Origin: Coriolopsis trogii
Taxonomy: Eukaryota; Basidiomycota; Agaricomycetes; Polyporales; Polyporaceae
Length of the DNA stretch: 64,000 bases
Reading direction: 5' to 3'
Assembly: GCA_020543525.1 (NCBI GenBank)
Contig: JAHYIO010000003.1
Location: 806,001 to 870,000, forward strand
A program made the position numbers and the translations under genes. Shown piece after piece: positions 13,070-23,482 of the stretch (the stretch's first letter is position 1; the number at the start of each line of letters is the position of its first letter). Under the pieces are notes generated by a model that was given only the letters and a program-made list of their open reading frames with translations, was not told the origin of the DNA and ran no database searches.

Positions 13070-13139
13070 GACTACACAATCGCTCAGTGCTGGTTCACAG
13101 AGAGCGCTTACACATACCACCACATTGTGACTGTTGACC
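13070..13139. promoter_or_regulatory. 70-bp bidirectional promoter of TIM54 and PRP45
   Basis: Only 70 bp separate the two divergent start codons. No TATA box is visible. Both 5' UTRs must be very short, or the transcripts must overlap. Confidence 0.6.
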
Positions 13140-15177
13140 ATGGCTGCCCTTGCTTCGTGAGTCTCTTTCTCGTGTTCTGTGCCGCTACTGGCTCACTCTG
13201 GGTGCATAGACTCCTTCCAAAGCCTGCCAACGCTCCAGTAGTTTCGGACGATGAGGACGACGAGATCCTCCCAGTTCAGATCCCACAACAGGCTGGCCCT
13301 TCACAAGCCGTAGTCATTCGTCAGGTGGTACCTCCATATGGTCAACGGAGAGGATGGAAACCCACCTCATTGGAGGACTTTGGTGCGTGACCATTCTCTC
13401 GCATGATTATCGTGCCTTACAGTCTGTGCAGGGGATGGTGGAGCCTATCCAGAGTGTCATGTCGCACAGTACCCTCTGAACATGGGCAAAAAGAAGGCGA
13501 GTCCCTCACAATCAGGGCGTGGAAGTTGATATTGACTTATAATAGACCGCCGCCGGCAATACTCTCGCTCTCCAAGTTGATGCAGACGGCAATGTTCGCT
13601 ATGATGCCATTGCGCTCCAGGGCCAACGTGAGGGCAAATACGTCCAGTCTCAATTCAAGGATCTTGTTCCTTTGTCCCATAGAAAGGATCTGGACGATAC
13701 ACAACGATTGCTGGAGAGGCCGTCGGAGGATGAGGTGCAGGCCACAACGGAGAAGACGCGCGCGGCATTAGAGAAGCTTGTGAACGGGAAGATCAAGGCA
13801 GCACAGCCCAAGAACGTGCCAGACAGCCAAGGAAAGACTTCATTCATTCGCTACACACCCGGTCAACAAGGGAACTCGGACGGTTTGAAGCAACGAATCA
13901 TTAAGATGACAGAAGTCGTCGAGGATCCCCTTGAGCCGCCACGCTTCAAGCACAAGAAGATTCCCCGTGGACCCCCAAGTCCTCCCCCTCCGGTTCTTCG
14001 GAGTCCCCCACGCAAGGCCACTGCGCAGGAACAGAAAGAATGGATGATCCCGCCCTGTATCTCCAACTGGAAGAACAACAAGGGTTACACCATACCACTC
14101 GACAAGCGTTTGGCAGCTGATGGTCGCGGCTTGCAAGACGTGAGTATGCATTATCCTGTTCTGAATATGCCTACAATGTGTGTTTCTTTTCCATCTAGGT
14201 CCACATCAACGACAACTTCGCCAAGTTCTCGGAGGCGCTCTTCGTCGCTGACCGTCATGCACGCGAAGAAGTCCGCCAACGCGCTCTCATGCAACAGAAG
14301 CTTGCCGAGAAGGAGAAGGCGCAGAAGGAGGAGAACCTTCGCCTGCTCGCCCAGCGTGCTCGTGAGGAGCGTGCAGGCATCGCACCCCGGGCCGCCGCTG
14401 GTGAGGCGTCGAAACCCAGTGCAGAGCGGACTGCGGCAATGCAATCGTCTCTCGGCGCCTATGGTTCTGGCAGCGAGTCCGACTCGGAGCCGTCTGAGGA
14501 TGAGGAAGACGAGGAGGCGGCTAAGCTCCGAGACCAGATGCGCGCGGAGAAGCGGAGAGAACGCGAGCGGGAGATGCGCATGAGCAACATGGGCACAGAA
14601 CAACGTGCGAAGATGCTTGCGCGGCAGCAAAATCGCGACATTTCGGAGAAGATCGCGCTCGGTCTCGCGAAGCCGACGTTGTCGAAGGAGAGCATGCTCG
14701 ACTCGCGGCTGTTCAACCAGGAGTCGCTTTCTGGGAGCTTTGCTGACGATGACGCATACAACTTGTACGACCGTCCGTTGTTCCACGGCTCGTCTGCCGC
14801 GGCTGCCATCTACAAGGCGCGTGGGAATATTGCTGAGGGGAACGAAGAGTCGTTCGGTGGTGGAACGGAGGAGGGTATTGGCAAGGCTCTGGACAACGAC
14901 CGATTCGGCCTTGGTGCACCTCGTGTCGGCTTCGAGGGCGCTCAGGAGCAGGAGGTCAGGGAAGGCCCTGTTCAGTTCGAGAAGGACACCGGAGATGTCT
15001 TCGGGCTCGACAAGTTTCTTGATGAGGCTAAGAGCGGACGGAAGCGGGGTCTTGATACCGAGGTGTAAGTTCCGTTCGACTTTGAGCTGGTCACGTATAC
15101 TGACATGGAGGCTTGTCCGCAGCGGTGGCTCGCGGAAGAAACAGCAGCTGGATCGTGCCGAGCAACGCGATATCTGA
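13140..15177 (+). CDS. PRP45: Pre-mRNA-processing protein 45 (SNW1/SKIP)
   Basis: Spliceosome component of the NineTeen-related complex, needed for catalytic activation, and a transcription coregulator in animals. Six exons solve exactly: 13140-13156, 13210-13382, 13432-13496, 13546-14139, 14199-15064 and 15123-15177, encoding 589 aa. The SNW domain is complete: GDGGAYPECHVAQYPLNMG, LALQVDADGNVRYDAIA, PPCISNWKNNKGYTIPLDKR (containing the SNWKN name motif), then the helical region after VHINDNFAKFSEAL with a long charged coiled coil. A Ser/Asp/Glu acidic patch and the conserved C-terminal DVFGLDKFLDEAK follow. Intron 3 (13497-13545) uses a GC donor; no GT alternative keeps the frame. The first exon is only 17 nt. 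Confidence 0.96.
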
Positions 15178-16942
15178 GTTTGGGCATGAATGACCTGGGA
15201 CCGTTCAGTATGTGCTTGTCACCTTGTGTTGTTATGTTACTGCCTGTAATCTATTCGTCCGCGAGGATCACACCGCCCAAGCCGACGTTGGGCGTACAAT
15301 TATCGCCGCATTCGATCGATTTGTCGGAACTCTCATGTCCGCGTTACTTTGCGCGATTCTGCCTACTGCGCCCAGTCTGGATGTCAATTACGAACGTATC
15401 CGCCTCGCAATCTCGACCGAACCAATGTATCAAAGGACAGCTCCGGGCATTTACTAGTATAGTCCCCGCGGATAGGAATAGACGAACCTTGGGCCTGACA
15501 GGTATATAAGGATCGTCTCTCGACCAGTAAACTCTCAGCATCAAGGTTCAATCCCACAGTCGTCGAGCAGCGACATCGAGATCTTTCTGTTGCAAGGTGC
15601 GACTTGGATGCTGCAGAGGCGACCGGGCTGAACTAATAACACCTCTACAGATGAACTCGCTAAATCCACGATGCCACAGATTCTCCACAATCTGCAAGGT
15701 TATCTTCGACATATGGGTGCGTCGTAGCCTGTTAACCTATGCCTATTTATCTCCGTGCCGAAGTCCACTCCTTGATTTTTCTCGTCCTGGAGCAAGTATC
15801 TGCATGTATCCACTCATGTAGGCTGGTGCACATGTACAAACGCATGTACCCTTTCAGTTATCCCCATCCGTCCTTCATCCCCTCCTCCCTCCTCGCTATC
15901 TTCTCTCTGCATCATTCGTTCGCCGTCTGGACCATCACCCTCCATCCTGCCATCCCCTCCTCCCTCCTCGCTATCTTCTTCCGCATCATTCGTTCGCCGT
16001 CTGGACCATCAACCTCCATCCTGCCATCCCCTCCTCCCTCCTCGCTATCTTCTTCCGCATCATTCGTTCGCCGTCTGGACCATCACCCTTCATCCTGCCA
16101 TCCCCTCCTCCCTCCTCGCTATCTTCTTCCGCATCATTCGTTCGCCGTCTGGACCATCACCCTCCATCCTGCCATCCCCTCCTCCCTCCACGCTATCTTC
16201 TCTCCGCATCATTCGTTCGCCATCTGGATCATCACCCTTCATCCCTGCCGTCCATCATTCCCACTTCGCCCTTTCCCGCCGCATCATTCACTCGTTGTCA
16301 TCTATCTCTTGCAACGGGCTCCGCCTCTGTACTGACCTCTAGGTCTTTCGTGCGATCCTGCACAAAATGGGTGGACGAAAGTGTGCAATATACTAGCCCA
16401 AATCCCCCGGATAACCGACTATCACGCACAGAACGGATCGTTCGTACAGGAAATCGCACCGTGGTAGCGACTACGCTCAAGTCTGCAAGGATACCAATCG
16501 TTGGTTTGGTTTCAGGTGTGTCTTTCCTTACCCCGAGGGACGGACGCTTGTGGTCCTGGCGCATACCTCTTCGTGGTCCTCGGGACGAGTACCTGGCCGA
16601 GGAGGACAACACACTCGGTCGGGGAAACCAAAATGCGTGTTCTGCCTCTTGCTGTCGTGTTCGTCTGCAGCGGCGCGCCGGATCTCTGGAGTCATATCCA
16701 ACTGGGACAGGATGACGACGTGGGAAGCACTGACTGGGCCTGCTACTTGTTCGCGTCCGTGCGACGTCTGCAGTCGATCGACCTTTTGGACCTGGCACCC
16801 GATCTCGGCACGCGTCACGCTCGTTTTGACAGACTGTTTGGTTCTCGACGCGTAAGCATGTCCTGTGCTGGGATCCACCTCCCTCTTTCCTCCTTCCTCC
16901 GTGCTCGACGTCGCTCGTGTTCATCTCGCTCGCTCGCCCACG
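15178..16942. other. Intergenic region between PRP45 and copper radical oxidase
   Basis: No gene can be supported. Short coding-looking fragments occur (about 15270-15350, and DELAKSTMPQILHNLQG at about 15651-15715) but do not join into a recognisable protein; they may be relics. The centre is occupied by a minisatellite. The last ~600 bp before the oxidase start have no clear TATA box. Confidence 0.5.
15876..16248. repeat. Minisatellite, five tandem copies of a 74-75 bp unit
   Basis: Units begin at 15876, 15951, 16025, 16099 and 16173 (starting CATCCCCTCCTCCCTCC). The four inner starts are spaced exactly 74 bp apart and the first unit is 75 bp. The middle three units are nearly identical; the first and last are more diverged. 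One strand is strongly pyrimidine-rich. The period is not a multiple of three, so the open frame running through it reads each unit in a different frame and is not evidence for a protein. Confidence 0.95.
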
Positions 16943-19384
16943 ATGGGCATCCGGTCGCTACTCCTCTCATCCACGCTGGTCGTCTCCCTCGCCATCACAG
17001 GCTCTGCCGAGTCTGCATGGCATGGCCATACCACACCGGGTTCTACCAAAGCTTCGAGGTTCACGCCATACTATGTCCCGCCTGGGGCCAAGAGCTATGA
17101 CTCGTCCTCGCCTCTTCTCCACTACTCTGGCCTCTGGACAGAGTCCTTCTCATCCAAGTACGTTGAAAAGAGCGCACGTTTCACATCCGAACCAGAAGCC
17201 TCGATGTCGTTCACCTTCACTGGAACTGGGATCGAGTGGTTCGGCACGCTGGACAGCAAGCACGGCATCGCGCATGTCTACCTCGATGGCAAACCCATGG
17301 ACTCGGTCGACGCATACAACAACATATCCATGAGTCAACAACGGGTCTTCTTCGCTTTCGACCTCCCCCAGGGCAAGCATACCCTCAAGATTGTCAACAC
17401 AGGGAAAGGCAGTGAGGCTTCCAAAGGAAAGACTATGGACGTCGATGCTCTCGTGGTCACACAAGGTCCTCCTCCTCCGGAACCTCTCGGTCAGCGAAAC
17501 ATGGCCGTAGCGCCCCAGGACATGCCCTCCTATCTCGACTTGTCATCAAAGTCTAACTCAGGAAATCGATGGTCGCTGGTTCAGAATGGCTCTACTGGTG
17601 TTCACGCGATGCAGCTGACCGTCATCTCGGAGACTCACGCGCTCGTCATCGACAAGGTCGAACACAATCCCCTTACAGTTTCTGGTCATCCTGCCTGGGC
17701 GGCTCTCTATAATCTCGAGACACATGCTCTGAAACCTCTCTCTATGCAGTCGAACTCGTTCTGTGCTGGCGGTACCTTCCTTGGCAATGGTACCCTCATC
17801 AATGTTGGTGGCAACCCTGTCGTCGAAGACCATACTGCTGCTGCCGACTTCGGCGACGTCGACGGATTGCAGGCTATCCGTATCTTCGAGCCTTGCGATT
17901 CCAGGAACGTGGATGACTGTCACATCTACGAGAATCACGACCGCATCCGCATGGCTAGCCCGCGTTGGTACAACACTGTGCTCCGCATCTCCGACGGCAG
18001 CGCTATGATTATTGGAGGTTCACTGAAGGGCGGTTGGATCAACAATAGCACAACCAATAACCCTACCATCGAGTACTTCCCGCCCAAAGATATCCATGGC
18101 TCTAATGGTCTTCCTATTCACCTTCCATTCCTTGTCGACACTCTGAACTCGAATCTATTCCCTATCGCCTTCGCGCTTCCCGATGGTTCAGTCTTTATGG
18201 CTGCCAATCGCGACGCTATGATCTACGATTGGCGGACGAACACTGAACGCAGGCTTCCTCGGATACCCAATGGAGTACGTGTTACCTACCCTATGACCGG
18301 GACAGGACTGCTCCTGCCTCTCTCTCCTGAAACCCACTACACGCCTGAGATCTTGCTCTGTGGTGGGTCCACCGTGGATGACACCAAGCCTAGCTACAAG
18401 ATCTCCTCCCAGGATCCGGCATCCTCGCAATGTGCACGCATTGTCCTGAACGATGTTGGTATTGCTCATGGCTGGGAAGTCGAGCAGATGCCCCAGGCTC
18501 GCACGATGCCAGACGCGGTTCTACTGCCTAATGGAGATGTTCTCATTGTGAACGGCGCGGGTTCAGGAATCTCAGGCTACGGCAACGTTCTTGATCAAGT
18601 CGGCGCGTCGAATGCGGATAACCCTGTGCTCAGTCCCGTGCTATACGATCCTCGTCAGCCTCACGGACACCGGTTCGCATCTGCAGGCATGCCGACCAGC
18701 GACATTCCTCGATTGTACCATTCGGTGGCTACACTGACGCCGAAGGGAGACATCATGGTGGCAGGAAGCAACCCAAACCTTGATAGGAGCGAGTTGAAGT
18801 ATGGTACGGAGTACCGCGTCGAGTGGTTAGGTCCGCCCTACATGCGAGAGGAGCGACCGCAGATCAATCAGGGCATCCCGAAGTTTCTTGGGTACGGGGA
18901 GACAATGCAGCTCAAGGTTCGCTTGCCCTCAGGATCGAGCCAGAGTGGCGTTATCAAAGGTACGTTTGGTTCGTCAAGGATGGTCGCGCAAACTTGCTCA
19001 AACGATGCTGTAGTCGCCCTCATGGACCTGGGTTACGTGACACACGCGGTGCATGCCAACTCCCGGCTCGTGTACCTCGAAGCAGCGTTGTCGGACGACA
19101 AGTCTACTCTGACCATCACAGGCCCGCCGAACGAAAATATCTACCCTCCTGGACCCGGGTTCATCTACCTCGTCGTCGACGGAGTGCCCAGCACGGGTCA
19201 CAGGCTGCTCGTCGGTAAAGGGAAGAGTCCTCCTGTGGACAAGAAGGCGCTTGATAAGTGAGTCAACACTTGTGCGACATCGTTTCGCGGAGCTGATATT
19301 GTTGCTAGTGTTTTGGAGAAGACCAAAGTAGACCAATATGAGAGGTCGAAGGGGAAGTCGACAGCCGAGGATGATTCTGAATGA
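16943..19384 (+). CDS. Copper radical oxidase (glyoxal oxidase-like, AA5_1), secreted
   Basis: Extracellular copper enzyme that oxidises aldehydes or alcohols and releases H2O2 used by ligninolytic peroxidases. The signal peptide is MGIRSLLLSSTLVVSLAITG. Residues ~35-185 form a separate beta-rich module (TFTGTGIEWFGTLDS...), then comes the seven-bladed kelch-type core with the full active site: Cys274 (NSFCAGGTFLGNG) and Tyr343 (PRWYNT) for the Tyr-Cys cofactor, Tyr592-His593 (RLYHS) and His701 (GYVTHAVH) for copper. The C-terminal Ig-like domain ends near PGFIYLVVDG. The ORF is open to 19261, but a consensus GTGAGT donor at 19258 and a CTAG acceptor ending at 19308 join to a short charged tail ending at 19384 (796 aa). 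The rest is one exon, unusual for this genome. The substrate cannot be read from sequence. Confidence 0.94.
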
Positions 19385-19658
19385 GCACGTACTCATGGTC
19401 TGGGACTACGTCGTCGTATGCGTGTGCAACCTATTCTCGTCTACTAACATCTCCTTGTTCTTGTTCTTTGTAGTGGCTTTGTCTGTCCTGTATGCATACT
19501 ATCATTGTTATGGGATTTGCATTCCTCCTGCAGAATGCCCAACGAGATATTGCTATTGCAAGAGCTGTGTCACGGACCATCACCCTTCTGATCTTTCACC
19601 CTCTGCGATGGGCAAGTACATGGTATATCACATTGTAAACACTTCATGAAGAACCCCC
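19385..19658. other. Gap between copper radical oxidase and tRNA
   Basis: AT-richer 3' flank of the oxidase. No gene is seen. Confidence 0.5.
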
Positions 19659-19664
19659 AAAAAA
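19659..19664 (-). terminator. RNA polymerase III terminator of tRNA-Arg
   Basis: A run of six T on the minus strand, 23 nt after the tRNA 3' end, is the expected Pol III stop signal. Confidence 0.75.
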
Positions 19665-19687
19665 GTTAAGCCACACGAGTAAACCGC

Positions 19688-19771
19688 TACCACCGACGGG
19701 GATCGAACCCGCAACCCCCACCTAGCTCCATATTGTAGGAAGGTGATGCGCTACCATTGCGCCACGATGGC
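19688..19771 (-). tRNA. tRNA-Arg(CCT) with a 12-nt intron
   Basis: The cloverleaf folds fully. The acceptor stem is GCCATCG/CGGTGGT with discriminator A. The D arm is GCGC-AATGGTA-GCGC. The anticodon stem TCACC/GGTGG carries a loop TTCCTA..A with anticodon CCT (19737-19739). The T arm GCGGG-TTCGATC-CCCGT contains the B box. The intron CAATATGGAGCT (19724-19735) lies one base 3' of the anticodon, the canonical eukaryotic position. The mature length is 72 nt before CCA. Confidence 0.95.
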
Positions 19772-20149
19772 TTTGTAACTTCTATTTCGTTAAAATATTC
19801 CACTGGTGGCAGGTTTTATCAGCCAATTCAACGATTACTTCTATCGGACGTTCCTATCGACGTTCATCGGGAGAAGGGGGTATGCGAAGTATGTAGAGCG
19901 AGAAGGAGTAAGTACTAATCTAAAGGCGAGCGTCACTACGCAACAACCGGCGCCGAGGGCGATACGCGGTCACGGGGGAAGACGCGTCGTATGGGCGCCA
20001 AGCGAAACATCAACTTCTTGACGGAGCCACCATTTGCGGTCCTTCCTGGTCCCCTGCGCTCACTCCGAGACTACCGTTCACGTTCACGGGTCATCGACAT
20101 TCTCATACTCGTGCACGCATACCTCGCGACATAGGGACGAGCGCAAACT
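19772..20149. other. Upstream region of the NEDD1-like gene
   Basis: A 71-codon open frame (19806-20021) matches nothing known to me and has no convincing start. It probably includes the 5' flank of the tRNA and the promoter of the next gene. Confidence 0.45.
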
Positions 20150-22781
20150 ATGGCCGCCATACTCACGCCTACGAATCTTGTTGTTCTCCAATCTTCGACC
20201 CTTAAGCACCCTCCGTCGACTGCGGAACCCACATGCTCACTACCCCCGCTCCCATCCAGCCTCGCGTGGAGTGCTGAAACCAACTCTATCTTCCTCTGTG
20301 CGGCCACCGGGGACGTACTGCAGTATGACCTATCTTCGGGATCGCTGCAAGACGTCTGTCCCTCAGTAACCCAAGCGGCAGATCATCCTGTCGTCTCCCT
20401 GTTAACCAAGGATCGCGGCAACAACGTCGTCTTTGCTCGAGGACAGTACATTACTGTTGCCTCTTCGCAGACCGGCAAGGTCGCATATACGTTTGATACA
20501 CACAAAGCTCTCATAACCTCCCTGTCGCTCTCCAACGACTCCTCCCTTCTTGCGTCCACCTCCGCCCGCGCGATACATGTCCACAACCTCACACTCGCAT
20601 CTCATACCGTCCTTCGAGGTATTCCCATGGGAAGCGGGACGATCTCGACTTGTGCATTCCATCCGCACTCGCGCACCCGTCTCTTGGTTGGCTTGGATAC
20701 CCAGCTCCTCGTATATGATACCACCCGCCCGTCTGGCCCTGTGAAGGTCATCCCTTTGGACAAGGATCAAAGGAACATCGGGCCTATTGTAGCCATCACA
20801 TGCAGCCCGTTCAGCAAGACTCTCGTGGCAGTAGGTTGCAGCGGAGGGACTGTTGCCTTGGTCGATATGGAGAAGGAGAAAGGGTGCGTTCGCTAGACGT
20901 TGCTTTGCTGTGGAATAGTCGTTGATGCTGCCGTTGCCAGCCTATTCCGTGTGCTGCAAATGCCCGCTCCATTAACTTGTCTGTCCTTCTCTGCCGAAGG
21001 CGCCGCCCTGTATGCTGGCACAGAGAACGGCAAGTTCTTGGTTCTCGATCTCCGTGCGCTTGACAAGCCCCCGAGATCTGTAACTATCAGTGCGAATGGG
21101 GACAGAGTGATTGCGATCTCCGTCCAGGTTTGTCCTAATGCTTATGAACAAGATGGAGTCCTTCTGACTAGTTGCAACGCAGAGGAAATTGAAGCCCGGA
21201 GAAGCCCAGGCAATCAAAGCAGCTGCAAGTGCTACCACGAAGCCGCTCGTGCAGCGTGACATCAATAAGACTGCTCCCGCCCCGCGTCGTCTCGAATCAG
21301 CGACCGGCGAACTGGCCAAGAAGCCTACTGAATCCAAGGCTTTGCCGCGAACGAAATCTGCGACCATAACATCGACGACCCCTCGGCGAGGTATGACAAG
21401 GACTGCCTCCAGCGCTGCTCCAACCAATGTATCCCCGGGTAGTCGAGCTGTATCGGGTACCAAGAGACTGCCTACTGGTGCCTCCAAGTCTCCCGTGATT
21501 GCGCGGAATGAGCCTCAGAAGATGGCCTTTTCTCCGCCCAAGTCTCCGCTCGCAATGAAGGATCAGAACGGCGACGCTGATGAGGACGAGTTGTCAGGTA
21601 AGTTCTGCTGATGCGGGGTTTGAGTCGGACACAGACTGACGTTGTATGTAGTTCGTGTAGAGAACTTGTTGGCGCTGCCGAAGGCGAAAGAGCCTGCAGC
21701 CATCCCTATTGAAGACGAACATCCAATCTCAGCCGTTCCACGAGCACCCTCTGCATTATCCCGCACATCTTCTCGAGGACAAGGAACGACAGAGAGCACC
21801 AAGACGCGTACCCACACGCGTACCGCGTCCACGCTGTCGCGTGCCTCTACAGCGGAATCCGCATCGGCAGCGCTGCCCCGTTCTCGGGCCGGATCATCTG
21901 CAAGCTTGGTGGGGCGCACTAAGAAGGCGTCTACCCAAACTGTATCCGCAGTATCTTCGCGCTCTGCTTCACCTCCCCCGCCTACTGCGCAGCCCCAACG
22001 CAGGCGTGTCTCGGGCTCGTCAGTTCTTTCCCGGCTATCCCGAACGCCGAGCCCTGACCTGCCGGGGATGGAGGAGGATGGCGGACCCGTCACGCCCATC
22101 CCTGCTTACAAGATGAAAGGGAAGGAGCGAGCCCTCGGTACCCCAGATGTGGACGAGTGGATCAGAGCCGGCGAAGGCAAAGCAAAGGCAGCCGACGGTG
22201 GCGATGCGCTGCAGAAGGGTGTCAAGCGCGTCGAGTTCGCGGGCGACAGCGACAGCGAAGGCGACGACATGCGCCTGGGCCACAATGGCGCGAGCGACGA
22301 CTCGGATTCGGACGAGGAGTCTGCTGCTGCTGCCGCTGCCGCGGCACGCTTCCATCCGCATGCTGGGTTGAACTTCAAAGGTGGCGCGAGCTCAAACGCA
22401 AACGGTCGCCTCGGGCATGAGGATCTGGCGATGCAAGTTTCCCCTCGGCGATCATTCGCAGGCCCGAGCCCGCGCGGGCGTCCCTCCGGGTCATGGGCGG
22501 CGGTGCCCTCTCCACTGCGCAACCCCGCTGCACCGGCGAGTCCGCAGGCGCGGGCGGCACAGGACATGCTGCAGGCGCTGTTGCGCGATGCGCTGCATGA
22601 CTTCCGGCAGGAGACGAAGTCGGAGATTGTGGGGCTGCATTTGGACCTGATCCGCATGGGCGGGAGCTGGCGGAGGGAGATGCGGGAGGCGATGAGCGAG
22701 GTGTCCGAGGAAATTCGAGCGCTAAGGGAGGAGAACCGGGTATTGAGGGAAGAGAATGAGAGGTTGCGCAGGGGATATTGA
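20150..22781 (+). CDS. NEDD1-like WD40 protein (gamma-tubulin complex targeting)
   Basis: Probable fungal counterpart of NEDD1/GCP-WD, which recruits gamma-tubulin ring complexes to spindle poles and microtubules. Exons 20150-20883, 20941-21127, 21183-21597 and 21652-22781 join in frame to 821 aa. The N-terminal ~300 residues are WD40 repeats (e.g. CSPFSKTLVAVGCSGGTVALVD; CLSFSAEGAALYAGTENGK). A Ser/Thr/Pro/Lys-rich disordered linker with many SP/TP sites (possible CDK targets) follows. The C-terminal ~80 residues are helical: ALLRDALHDFRQETKSEIVG, LHLDLIRMGGSWRREM, then a heptad coiled coil ending at LRREENxRLRRGY-like sequence. This resembles the NEDD1 C-terminal domain that binds gamma-tubulin complexes. 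The assignment rests on domain order and the C-terminal helix. Confidence 0.82.
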
Positions 22782-23040
22782 GATGGTAAGCCTGGCCTGC
22801 ATAGGAGTGATGGAGGGAGGGGCGTACGACGATAGCGTTTGTTGTAATGCGCTATCGCCTCGGGTAGACTGTGGACAATTATGCCATGTGCAGTTGCGCA
22901 GATTATTGCTATGACTTATGTATGTAACCAACGTATTGCAGTTCGTGATCATGATGTCCGACACACAAGGAATTTCGGATACAAAACAAGGTGAGTGTAT
23001 TGATGTACCCCGTTCTTAGTAGGACTCTACGCGCGGACTC
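22600..23040 (+). repeat. Segmental repeat, copy A (intact NEDD1 3' end plus flank)
   Basis: The last ~180 coding bases of the NEDD1-like gene and ~260 bp downstream are similar to 25770-26165. Shared landmarks, in the same order, are a GATTGTGGGGCTG block, GAGGCGATGAGCGA, AATGCGCTATCGCCT, and AAGGTGAGTGT followed by TTGATRTA. Confidence 0.85.
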
Positions 23041-23482
23041 ACCGTGGTCTCTCTTAAAGCTCTTCTATTTTGGCATCACCGCGCGTCTCTTATGGCCGAG
23101 ATGTGTTCTGCTCCATCTATGCAAGAATGCCGCAGTTGCGGTCTTGAATCTTGACTATGACAGATCTTCCACAGGCCATGTTTCGTCGCCATACCACACG
23201 GTGGCCCAAAGTTCTGTTCTGCCCACCTCATGTATCACCCGGCGGTGGACAGCACCCTCCCAACTCTATCTGAAACGCGATGCTCAACCATCTTATGACG
23301 GTAGCCCAAGCCCATCGAGCCATGGAGGTTCGGTACCCGGTTATACTGGTACCCAAATCTTACTGCTAGCCGCTCCATTGGTATGTCAGAGAACTGGACA
23401 CCCCTGCCGCCCTACCGCTCGGTATAAAGAACGAATCTCTGTGATCTTCTCTGTACTCCTTCTACCCCCTTATTCTTCAGCC
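22782..23482. other. 3' flank of NEDD1-like gene and promoter of DUF6534 gene 1
   Basis: The first ~260 bp are the downstream part of a segment repeated at 25.8-26.2 kb. The rest contains no gene. It ends with a TATA box and a C/T-rich initiator region before 23483. Confidence 0.55.
23423..23428 (+). promoter_or_regulatory. TATA box of DUF6534 gene 1
   Basis: TATAAA lies 60 bp upstream of the start codon at 23483 and is followed by a pyrimidine-rich stretch, as in many highly regulated fungal promoters. Confidence 0.6.

Noticed and set aside
14151..14786. 211-codon minus-strand frame opposite PRP45
   Set aside because: It is the mirror of the PRP45 coiled coil and has Leu/Arg-rich composition only.
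15739..16335. 198-codon open frame through the minisatellite
   Set aside because: The 74-bp period shifts frame at each unit, so the repeat peptides differ; the openness comes from base composition.
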